Source: Mycobacterium nebraskense | Lineage (GTDB): Bacteria > Actinomycetota > Actinomycetes > Mycobacteriales > Mycobacteriaceae | Length of the DNA stretch: 64,000 bases | Direction: 5' to 3' | Assembly: GCF_002102255.1 (NCBI RefSeq) | Contig: NZ_LQPH01000164.1 | Span: 62,001-126,000, forward strand | Shown here: in pieces, positions 1 through 7,209 of the stretch | Numbering within the stretch: the stretch's first letter is position 1 | Layout of the letters: every line of letters starts with the position of its first letter | Translations under genes and position numbers: made by a program | Notes under the pieces: generated by a model | Databases searched by the model: none | Told to the model about the DNA's origin: nothing | Seen by the model: only the letters and a program-made list of their open reading frames with translations

Positions 1-670
1 TGGCTTGGGTGTGACGCGGTTGAAGACGAAACTTCAACCGCCCACCAAAGTCCCGCCACCGGAGTTTCGGGAGACCGTGACCACGGTGGCTGCGCGTGAT
101 CTGCTGGTCGCGCAGAACGTGATCCACGACGTTCCCCGGCCGTTGCACCTGTTCGACCAGATGGGGTGGGCGTTTTTCGCCGACCCCGATGTGCGGCCGA
201 CGGTGCAGGGGCTGTTACGTGCGCTGGTGTGTCAGGTGTGCGTGTTCCATGGCCCTGACGACGTTAAGGTCGCGATCATCAGCGATGACCCGGCGGCGTG
301 GGACTGGGCGAAATGGTTACCGCATACCGGTGACGAGGAGCTGGTCGACGCGTGCGGGCCGGTGCGGCTGATCTTTGCTGACGTGGCGGCGTTTATGGAG
401 CATTTCGGGTCGTCGCTGTCGGGGCGGGGACCGTTTCAGCCCCGCCAGGAAGGCGGGGTGAAACCGGACAGTTGGTTGCTGGTGGTGGTGGACCTTCCTG
501 GTGCGGATTGCACGCCGATCCTGAGCGAAGAGGGCCGCATGGGTGTGTCGGTGATCGAGGCAACCGGTAACGAGCTCAGCGTGCTCGCGAACCCGAAGAA
601 CGCATTTTTTGTTGCCGCCGATGAGGACAACACGATTAATCTGCTCAAAGCAGCTGGCCAGGAGGTGTAG
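1..670 (+). CDS. eccCa: ESX secretion ATPase EccCa, C-terminal part (cut by left window edge)
   Basis: This is the end of the N-terminal half of EccC, the FtsK/SpoIIIE-type motor of the type VII secretion membrane complex. The frame is open at the left edge, so the membrane segments and true start lie outside. The visible 220 residues match the cytoplasmic DUF (ATPase-like) domain of EccC: the stretch around LRALVCQVCVFHGPDDVKVA, then WDWAKWLPH, then a GPVRLIFADV strand, which have close counterparts in EccC proteins just before ATPase 1. There is no Walker A motif here. The gene ends two bases before the next ATG, and a strong AGGAGGT ribosome site (660-666) lies inside its last codons. The break therefore falls before ATPase 1, whereas ESX-1 EccCa1 is known to include ATPase 1. 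Confidence 0.85.
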   Translation, partial: GLGVTRLKTKLQPPTKVPPPEFRETVTTVAARDLLVAQNVIHDVPRPLHLFDQMGWAFFADPDVRPTVQGLLRALVCQVCVFHGPDDVKVAIISDDPAAWDWAKWLPHTGDEELVDACGPVRLIFADVAAFMEHFGSSLSGRGPFQPRQEGGVKPDSWLLVVVDLPGADCTPILSEEGRMGVSVIEATGNELSVLANPKNAFFVAADEDNTINLLKAAGQEV

Positions 671-672
671 CG

Positions 673-3660
673 ATGGTTGCGGTGACGAAATCAATGCCGG
701 CGGGTCTGCTGTTTGCCGCGGTCCCCGACGTTATGCCGATTTATGAGGCTGAGGCGTTGGCCAGGGCGCTGTCGGCGTTCACTCCGACCGATGAGGCTGA
801 ATCGGTGCTGGCTAAGGCCGCTGCGGAGGCGCGCGCCGGCCAGGACTTCACCGATACGATGGGGATCTACGATTTGCGTAGTTGGAATCCGGTACCGCGG
901 TGGAATGATCTTGCCCCTACTGATCGGCTGCGGGCGCCCATCGGCAAGACACCCAACGGCCAATTGGTGTATCTGGACATCAAGGAGGCTGCCGAGAACG
1001 GCGCTGGCCCGCATGGCTCGATGACAGGAATCACCGGTTCGGGTAAGTCCGAGCACCTCAAGTCGTGGGTGCTGGCGTTGGCCGCAACGCATTCCCCGGA
1101 ACAGTTGCGGATTCTGTTGGGCGACTTCAAGGGTCAGGCCGGGCTCGGCGTGCTGGAGCATTTGCCGCATTGCGTTGGCATCGTGTCGAACTTGGAGAAT
1201 TCCCGCCACAAGCTGGAGCGGTTCAAGCTGGTGTTGCGTGGGGAGGTGAACCGACGCCAGGAAGTGTTGCACGCCACAGGTTTTAAGGATGTGCGTGATT
1301 ATGAGCGGGCACGCACGGCCGGGCGTACTGATCTGGAGCCGATTGGCGCACTGCTGCTGGTTCTCGACGAGTTCTCCCAGATGCTGGAATTCGCCCCGGA
1401 AATGGCCAAGGTGATGGACCAGGTGGGCCTGGTAGGACGCTCGTTGTGGATTCACATCATCAACGCCAGCCAGCGCGCCGAGCAGGGCAAGATGTCCGGA
1501 ATGATTGCCCAGCAGACGTACGCGATCGGCTTGAAGCTCAAGGACGCAGGCGAGTCTCGCGCGGCGATCGGCTCGACGCGGGCGTGGGAAGAACTCAAGA
1601 ACGCCCCGCAAGGGTCGGCGTTTTTGGTGATCGACGGCGAGCACACCCGCTACCGCAGTTTTTATACCGGCGGCCAGTACATTCCTCCGAAAAGGAATGC
1701 CGCCGAACGGGATCGGGCTGAGGGGCATTATCTACCGGTGGCACGGTTCACCAGCGCGGTGGCAGCCCTTCCGGACACCATTGGCCACGACATCGAGCTC
1801 GAGGACGAGCTGATCGACGACACCCCCGAGGACGACGCGCCCACGGTGGCCGAGCTGATGGTGCAGCGGATGGCGGCTGCGGCCACGACGTTGCCACGTG
1901 GCCATCGGATGTGGCTACCCGCTTTGGACGAGACGTCGGCGCTGACGATCGACGTTGTCGTCAGCGAATTTTGGAACCGACCTTGGGATGAGTTCAGCGA
2001 GGACTCGGGCTTAGTCGCCGCCTACGGCCGTGAGGACGATCCGTACGCGCATTCACAAGACGTGGTTGCCCTGCGGCTAGCCGATAGCCACGGCGGTGTC
2101 GCCGGTGCACCGCAGACCGGGAAGTCCACCGCGCTGCGCACCTTGATCATGTCGTTAGCGATGGCCAATTCCCCCGAGCGTGTTCAGTTTTACGGAATCG
2201 ATTGTGGCGGTTTGAAAATTCAGAGCGTGGCCGCCCTGCCGCACGTGTGCGGCATCGCCGGTGCTGGTGATGAGGAAAAGATCCAGCGGGTGGTATCGGA
2301 GGTGGAGCGGATTTTGCGTAACCGCCAGCGCGATTGGGCGCGCTGGGTTGATCCGGGCGCACGAGATGGGCATAGCGGGTTGGATCTGTTGAGCTTTCGG
2401 GCCAACAAGTTCGGTCCCAACAAGCGCCCGGTGCCCGAGGACGGGCATGGCGATGTGTTCCTGGTCGTGGACAACATGACCGCGATCAAGACTGAGATGC
2501 TGGACCTGCACGATCGCATCCACGCGTTGACGCAGGGGGCGTTGAACTTTGGGGTGCACGTGATCTTGGGTGCTGACACCTGGATGGAGCTCAAGGCCGA
2601 AGCGAAGCTCGCAGCCAAGGTGGAGCTACGCCTGGCTGAGTATTCAGACTCCAGGATGGACCGGGCGGCGGCCAAAAACGTGCCCGATCATCAAAAGGGT
2701 CGCGGCTTGGTGAAATCCGGCAACGAAATGCTGGTCGCGGTGCCGTATGTGGCTCAGTTTGCTGAGATGGACACCGAGGTCGCGGCCACTAATGCCACCG
2801 CCGAGCTGGTGGCGCACAAGTGGCTGGCGCGCGGGTTCGGTCGTGCTCCGCAGCTGCAGCAGTTGCCTGCCGACATCGCGTTCGCCGATCTTGACCCGCT
2901 GCCGGCGACTGCGCCGCGCCACGGCCTGCGCATCGGGATCGGGGAACGCGAAATGTCCACGGCGTGGCTGGATTTGGACCTCAATCCGCATGCGTACTGC
3001 GCGGGCACCAGCAAATCGGGGCGCACAGTGTTTTTGCGGACAGTATGCGCGGCGATCATGGAGACCTACACCCCGCAAGAAGCTCAGGTCATCATGTTCG
3101 ACCCGGAGTTTTCGATCGGGGATGCGCTGAGCAAGGAGTACCGCACGGTGTGGGTAACCGAGCACCAGAAAATCCACCAGGCCGCCGAGCAGATCGCGCA
3201 GCGCCTCGAGGGGCGCCGTCCGCCAGACAATCTCGAACCCGAGGAGCTGCGTGACTGGAAACCGCAGCGGCCCAAATGGTTCATCATCGTTGATGACCTG
3301 ACGCTGCTGAGCCCGGCGGGGGCAACAACAACCCTGCTGCAGCCGTTGGTGCCCGCCGCGGAGACGGCTCGCAATCTGGACCTGCACATCATTGCCGCGT
3401 CAGCATCCGATGACTGGTATGCCCGCGGCGGGGCCAACAAGTTGATTGCGGCGATGACCCGGGGCGGGGCGTCAGTGGTAGTCCTCGACGGGGACCCAAA
3501 GAACGTCATCATCGACAAAGTCCGGCCAGCCAGCCGCATCCCTGGACGCGCAGAACTGTATCTGCGTAAAGGCGGCGGGCAGCTCATTCAGATTGCGCAA
3601 CCACCTGACTTGCGGGCCGCGACATTGTCTGTCAGCGGCAGCGGTGTCGAGCAGGGATAA
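673..3660 (+). CDS. eccCb: ESX secretion ATPase EccCb with three FtsK-like ATPase domains
   Basis: Cytosolic motor half of EccC (995 aa) that recognises substrates and powers ESX export. Three tandem FtsK/SpoIIIE domains are visible. ATPase 1 has Walker A GITGSGKSE (K125) and Walker B LLVLDEF (D232, E233). ATPase 2 has GAPQTGKST (K484) and LVVDN (D600), with Asn where a catalytic Glu would sit. ATPase 3 has GTSKSGRT, with Arg784 in place of the Walker Lys, and FIIVDD (D874). Intact domain 1 with weaker domains 2 and 3 fits the view that ATPase 1 does most of the hydrolysis. The start is fixed by AGGAGGT seven bases upstream. The gene follows eccCa by two bases, so the two chains are almost certainly made together and assemble into one EccC. 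Confidence 0.93.
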   Translation: MVAVTKSMPAGLLFAAVPDVMPIYEAEALARALSAFTPTDEAESVLAKAAAEARAGQDFTDTMGIYDLRSWNPVPRWNDLAPTDRLRAPIGKTPNGQLVYLDIKEAAENGAGPHGSMTGITGSGKSEHLKSWVLALAATHSPEQLRILLGDFKGQAGLGVLEHLPHCVGIVSNLENSRHKLERFKLVLRGEVNRRQEVLHATGFKDVRDYERARTAGRTDLEPIGALLLVLDEFSQMLEFAPEMAKVMDQVGLVGRSLWIHIINASQRAEQGKMSGMIAQQTYAIGLKLKDAGESRAAIGSTRAWEELKNAPQGSAFLVIDGEHTRYRSFYTGGQYIPPKRNAAERDRAEGHYLPVARFTSAVAALPDTIGHDIELEDELIDDTPEDDAPTVAELMVQRMAAAATTLPRGHRMWLPALDETSALTIDVVVSEFWNRPWDEFSEDSGLVAAYGREDDPYAHSQDVVALRLADSHGGVAGAPQTGKSTALRTLIMSLAMANSPERVQFYGIDCGGLKIQSVAALPHVCGIAGAGDEEKIQRVVSEVERILRNRQRDWARWVDPGARDGHSGLDLLSFRANKFGPNKRPVPEDGHGDVFLVVDNMTAIKTEMLDLHDRIHALTQGALNFGVHVILGADTWMELKAEAKLAAKVELRLAEYSDSRMDRAAAKNVPDHQKGRGLVKSGNEMLVAVPYVAQFAEMDTEVAATNATAELVAHKWLARGFGRAPQLQQLPADIAFADLDPLPATAPRHGLRIGIGEREMSTAWLDLDLNPHAYCAGTSKSGRTVFLRTVCAAIMETYTPQEAQVIMFDPEFSIGDALSKEYRTVWVTEHQKIHQAAEQIAQRLEGRRPPDNLEPEELRDWKPQRPKWFIIVDDLTLLSPAGATTTLLQPLVPAAETARNLDLHIIAASASDDWYARGGANKLIAAMTRGGASVVVLDGDPKNVIIDKVRPASRIPGRAELYLRKGGGQLIQIAQPPDLRAATLSVSGSGVEQG

Positions 3661-3733
3661 TTGGGGAGGACACAAAACTGCATGATCGGTGAACAAGGAG
3701 ACGTTTACGTGTTCCATTATCTGCTTCGCTGTG

Positions 3734-3741
3734 TATAGACT
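3734..3741 (+). promoter_or_regulatory. possible -10 element upstream of the PE gene
   Basis: TATAGACT stands about 50 bases before the PE start in the 132-base gap after eccCb, the first real gap in the ESX locus. It resembles a mycobacterial SigA -10 box; no convincing -35 box is visible. It could drive the PE-PPE-esxB-esxA substrate genes separately from eccC. Inferred from sequence only. Confidence 0.3.
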
Positions 3742-3792
3742 AGCGGCGGGCAGTTCCAGCGGTTCGATCCACAGGGTGAGGAGTTAACGGAA

Positions 3793-4101
3793 ATGGGTGA
3801 TTTCATCTTCATGGAGCCCGAGGCGGTTGTCGGCGCGTCGGGCAGCGCGGCTGCGCTGGCCGGCGAGGTCGCCGCGCATGGCGGGCAGGCTGCTGCGTCG
3901 TCGGCGGTGGTGCCTCCGGGTCTAGAAGAGATCAGCGCCGCCAATGCCGCCAAGGTGATGCAGGTGGCCACGGAGGCTTCGACGGTGATCGAGGCGGGCG
4001 CGGCGTTTCACGCCGAGCACGGATTGGCAGTAGGCACATCGGCGGCCCTGACCACGTTGGCCGACGCGGTCAATTACGCGGCTATCGCCGACATCGTCTA
4101 A
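3793..4101 (+). CDS. PE family protein of the ESX locus
   Basis: A 102-aa PE protein with no extension beyond the PE domain, as expected for the PE partner encoded inside an ESX locus. It has Pro-Glu near residues 9-10 (FMEPEAVV), an alanine-rich helical body, and gene order PE then PPE 32 bases later. PE/PPE pairs form a helical bundle that EspG holds in the cytosol before export. The C-terminal signal is unusual: the usual YxxxD/E spacing is absent and the tail reads YAAIAD, with Tyr95 and Asp100 one residue too far apart. The start is supported by GAGGAG (3779-3784) at good spacing. Confidence 0.85.
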   Translation: MGDFIFMEPEAVVGASGSAAALAGEVAAHGGQAAASSAVVPPGLEEISAANAAKVMQVATEASTVIEAGAAFHAEHGLAVGTSAALTTLADAVNYAAIADIV

Positions 4102-4133
4102 GCCGGGTGTTCGCGGGGGTTTAAGGGCAGGCA

Positions 4134-5345
4134 ATGACAGCTCCAGGAGCGTGGGCGGCAGATCCACCAGAGATCAACAGTGCGGGCTTTTGGCTGGGTC
4201 CTGGCGGTGAATCGTTTATGGCGGCTGCCGAGAACCTGATCATGGTTGCCTCTGGGCTGATCGCCAATCTCGGTGGGCAGGAGGCGATTAACGCCGCGTT
4301 GGCGATGTCGTGGCCTGACCCCACGGGCGAGCTGGCGGTGCTGGCCAAGGTTCCGCTGATGCTGTGGCAGGCGGCCGCCGCCGCCCACATGTCGGCCTCG
4401 GGCAGCGCCATCCAGCAGGTGGCGATGGCGTTTGAGGCGCTTAAGGCGGCCACGCCGACGCCGGTCGAGATCGGCGAAAACCAGGTTGAGCACGGGGTGC
4501 TGCAAGCCAACAACTTTTTGGGCATGTTGACCCCTGCTATCACTGTGAATCGGGCCAACTACGGCCGGATGTGGGTAACGGCGGCGTCGAACAAGTACGA
4601 ATACGCCGCGTCCTCGGCGCCGGTCCAGGCGATCCCGCCGATGCCCGAACCGCCGCCGGCCGGTACCCCCGGCGGTGCGACGCCGTCGATGTCACCTCCG
4701 CAGGAGAAATCGGCCCAGGATCTGCTTAGTGGCGGTGGTTCGGACGCGATGAGCATGTTCATGGGGCCGCTGTCGCAGGTCGGGGGGCTGGCTGGACAAC
4801 TGGGCAGCGGTGGGCAGTTGACGTCGCTGCCGCAGCAGGCGTTCCAGCCGTTCATGTCGATGCTCAGCGGCGGGGGCTTGGGCAGCAGCCTGAACCCGTC
4901 GTCGGAGGCGATGTCGGCGGCCTCGGCCGCTGACTGGCTTTCTGCCACCCCGGCGGCAGGAGGGCCGGTGGCGGCCAACCTGGTCAGCAGCGGCGGGGGC
5001 GGCGGTGTGGGCGCCATGGGGGCGTTACGGGGGCCGGCGGGTTTTGCCGCCGCGCCGACGGTGAACGCGTCGGCGGCCAATCCCGAGGGCACGCTGTCGC
5101 GGGTCAACGAGGCCCGCGCGGCATCGGGGGCTCCGGTGAGCAGCGCGGGTATGGGCAGCAGCGGAGCCATGATGGGTCCGATGGGCCATGCCGGCGGCGA
5201 ACACGGCAAGGAGCAGTCCAAACGCAAGACACCGTTGACGTCGTTGGCAGCGCTGTATCGGGCTCCGACGGCGGTTCCGGTGATTACCGGTAGTGGGGGT
5301 GCGGTCTTCCGACCGGGGGAGGGGGTTGACACACGCACGACCTGA
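4134..5345 (+). CDS. PPE family protein of the ESX locus
   Basis: A 403-aa PPE protein, the expected partner of the PE gene just upstream. Pro-Pro-Glu lies at residues 11-13 (ADPPEIN) and is followed by the typical PPE pattern SAGF.LGPG.ESFMAAAENL; residues 1 to about 175 form the conserved domain, with NNFLGMLTPAI near residues 126-136. The usual WxG turn is replaced by a longer WPDPTG. The remaining 225 residues are low-complexity Gly/Ser/Ala/Pro/Met-rich with no PGRS or MPTR repeats. By family knowledge it is a secreted or surface protein exported by this ESX system with EspG as chaperone. Codon use matches its neighbours. Confidence 0.88.
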   Translation: MTAPGAWAADPPEINSAGFWLGPGGESFMAAAENLIMVASGLIANLGGQEAINAALAMSWPDPTGELAVLAKVPLMLWQAAAAAHMSASGSAIQQVAMAFEALKAATPTPVEIGENQVEHGVLQANNFLGMLTPAITVNRANYGRMWVTAASNKYEYAASSAPVQAIPPMPEPPPAGTPGGATPSMSPPQEKSAQDLLSGGGSDAMSMFMGPLSQVGGLAGQLGSGGQLTSLPQQAFQPFMSMLSGGGLGSSLNPSSEAMSAASAADWLSATPAAGGPVAANLVSSGGGGGVGAMGALRGPAGFAAAPTVNASAANPEGTLSRVNEARAASGAPVSSAGMGSSGAMMGPMGHAGGEHGKEQSKRKTPLTSLAALYRAPTAVPVITGSGGAVFRPGEGVDTRTT

Positions 5346-5430
5346 CAGCGGCGCTCACGCTTAGGCGGGACTCCCGCATACGTGATCTACCGACAACCAA
5401 ACGTACACACTTACTCGAAAGGACATGCCC

Positions 5431-5742
5431 ATGAGCGGCACACCCATTCACGGTGATCTGGAAGGTATCGGCCGCGACGCCGGTAGCTTGCAGGAGATCT
5501 CCGACCAGCAGGCAGCGATCATGCACTCCCTTGGCAGCACGCTGGAGGCTCTGGCCCCGGCGATGCGGGGCAGCGCAGGCCAGGCGATGCAAGTCGTGGG
5601 CGAGCAGCTGATCCATCAGGGCCAGCAGTTCTCCACCGCGTTTGCTGATCACTCGCAGAAGATGAGCAACAATGCTCACATCCTGTCCACGGCCGACTCG
5701 GACGGCGCTTCGCTGATCAGCGGCGTCGCCAACCTGATCTAG
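5431..5742 (+). CDS. esxB: WXG100 protein EsxB (CFP-10-like)
   Basis: A 103-aa helical-hairpin protein in the esxB position, expected to form a heterodimer with the next gene product and carry the export signal. The central turn aligns with WRG of CFP-10 but reads M45-R-G47 (PAMRGSAGQAM), so the tryptophan is missing. The C-terminal signal, YxxxD in CFP-10, reads L85-S-T-A-D89. The start at 5431 is preferred over an ATG at 5425 because GAAAGGACAT then has the same spacing here as before esxA, while 5425 would sit almost on the ribosome site. It is 50 bases upstream of esxA and surely co-transcribed. Confidence 0.85.
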   Translation: MSGTPIHGDLEGIGRDAGSLQEISDQQAAIMHSLGSTLEALAPAMRGSAGQAMQVVGEQLIHQGQQFSTAFADHSQKMSNNAHILSTADSDGASLISGVANLI

Positions 5743-5792
5743 GCGACGGCGCCGCAGACCAGACCAGTCACATCCTCTGAAAGGACATTGCT

Positions 5793-6083
5793 ATGTCAGT
5801 AATTCACTACGCGACCGCGGCGATCGCGGACGCATCGGCCCAGATCGGGCAGGCCGCGAGCCAGACCGAGCAGAATCATCAGCGGTCTTTGGCAACGGTG
5901 CAGGCCAACGCCGAGAACTTCGGCGGCCAAGGCTCCGAGGCGTTCCAGCACGTCATTGCAACGCTCAACCAGAAGTACGCGCAGAGCCAGGAGACGATCC
6001 AGCGCGCCGGGATGGTGCTGCAGCAGGCCAACGAGGGCATGACCCACGCCGACGGTCAGTCCGCCGGCCAGTACGGGGTCTAA
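5793..6083 (+). CDS. esxA: WXG100 protein EsxA (ESAT-6-like)
   Basis: A 96-aa WXG100-family protein, partner of EsxB in the secreted heterodimer. It aligns with ESAT-6 over its whole length: FGGQGSEAFQHV corresponds to WGGSGSEAYQGV, so the WxG tryptophan is Phe43 (F-G-G). The tail GMTHADGQSAGQY matches the ESAT-6 tail region without a YxxxD motif, as expected for the A partner. The ribosome site GAAAGGACAT is identical to that of esxB. The substrate is exported by the EccB-C-D-E channel encoded around it. Confidence 0.88.
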   Translation: MSVIHYATAAIADASAQIGQAASQTEQNHQRSLATVQANAENFGGQGSEAFQHVIATLNQKYAQSQETIQRAGMVLQQANEGMTHADGQSAGQYGV

Positions 6084-6207
6084 GCGGGCCGACTGGCCGA
6101 AAGTCACGTTGCGGCCCGGCGACGAGCGGGATACGCCCCCTTGTGGGGCACTTCGGCTCAACGCCGGGCCGCTGCGTGAGGAGCGCCCGATTCCCAGAAG
6201 GCTCATC

Positions 6208-7098
6208 ATGACGCGACCACCGTCGTTTCTTAAGCGCCCGCCGCCGAAAACCCCGGGTCCACGTCCGATCACCGCGATCGACACGACCTGTGAGGGTGTG
6301 TGGCTGATGCAGGCCCTGTGTGGGATTGAACAGTTGCCGTCGGCGCTGCTGCTGCGGCCCTATGTGTCGGCCAGCGGCCGCCCGACGGGGCATCCGGGGA
6401 TCGCGATCCTGCAGGAGGCGGGCGCGATCATGGATGACGAGACGGTGCACCCGACAGTGGCCCGCTGGTTAGAGACCCTGTCGGCGCCAGACATTGCGTT
6501 GACCGTCGATGTGAAGCGGCCCGGTGTGGAGTTCATGCGGATGGTGATCGCGCGACGTGACGCTAGACATGCGGCGATCTCGCGTGGCGGTGCGGGCAGC
6601 GCCGACAACATCACCATCGAAGAGGTGGGGGCGGTTCCGTCGTTACGTGTGCTGTTCGAGCGGATCATGGTGCTGTGCGACCGTGGGCGTGGGCCGGTGG
6701 AACCGGCGTCGCTGTCGCCGATCACGGTGCCTACCGCTGACCTGGTCGACGGGTTTGCCCGCATTGTGGCCGGCGACCATACGCCGGCATCGGCGCTGTC
6801 GTCGCTGAACCTGACCGCCGAGCAGCGCCGCATTGTGACGTTGGCTGCCGATCAGCCACTGATGGAAGTTGCTTTCGCGCTGATGGTGCACGACAGGCGG
6901 GGTGATCATGTGGCGGTGGCGTCGGCGGCAGTGACCGACACCGTCGAGGGCCGCATCGTGACGGGTCCGATCCTGGGGGAGGACGGGACATGGTGGACTC
7001 AGATTGTGCCGGGGACCTCTGATGCGGGCGGTGCTGCGCTGCGTGCGCTGGTCGCGACGGTGGGCACGACATGGGAAAACCACTCCCGCTACAAATAA
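6208..7098 (+). CDS. espG: EspG-like chaperone for PE/PPE substrates
   Basis: A 296-aa protein in the espG position between esxA and espI. EspG proteins bind the tip of the PPE partner in the cytosol and keep PE/PPE pairs soluble until EccC takes them. The sequence fits an EspG fold: alternating beta strands in the first half (ALLLRPYVSASG, GIAILQEAGAI, DIALTVDV) and a second repeat ending with ALMVHDRRGDHVAVASAAV and GTWWTQIVPG. I chose ATG 6208, preceded by AGAAGG; an upstream TTG at 6109 would add 33 residues without EspG character. The assignment rests mostly on position and general fold pattern. Confidence 0.75.
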   Translation: MTRPPSFLKRPPPKTPGPRPITAIDTTCEGVWLMQALCGIEQLPSALLLRPYVSASGRPTGHPGIAILQEAGAIMDDETVHPTVARWLETLSAPDIALTVDVKRPGVEFMRMVIARRDARHAAISRGGAGSADNITIEEVGAVPSLRVLFERIMVLCDRGRGPVEPASLSPITVPTADLVDGFARIVAGDHTPASALSSLNLTAEQRRIVTLAADQPLMEVAFALMVHDRRGDHVAVASAAVTDTVEGRIVTGPILGEDGTWWTQIVPGTSDAGGAALRALVATVGTTWENHSRYK

Positions 7099-7130
7099 AG
7101 CAATTGATCTGTTTACGGGCTGCTTTTTTT
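7097..7130 (+). terminator. possible weak terminator after espG
   Basis: AAAGCA (7097-7102) pairs with TGCTTT (7121-7126), and the second arm runs into eight T residues (7123-7130). The stem is short and the loop long, so termination is probably partial. The following bases to 7209 include two TGTTATT blocks and could hold a promoter for espI. Confidence 0.35.
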
Positions 7131-7209
7131 GATGCGGATGTGTTATTTTGGGTGTTATTGAGATGGGGGTGTCAGGGGCGAGTCCTTGACACGACGCTTG
7201 GGAGAGCCA

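Noticed and set aside
691..1728. A 345-aa open frame on the minus strand within eccCb
   Set aside because: It lies wholly inside a well-supported gene; composition is Arg/His/Leu-rich as expected for the complement of GC-rich coding DNA, and no motif is seen.
3732..3741. TATAGACTAG as another copy of the TATAGTCTAC operator
   Set aside because: It shares only a short core, is not paired in an inverted repeat and lies 55 kb away in the ESX locus; it is better explained as a -10 box.
6109..6207. An upstream TTG start adding 33 residues to EspG
   Set aside because: No ribosome site precedes it and the added residues are Arg/Pro-rich without EspG character; ATG 6208 has AGAAGG upstream.
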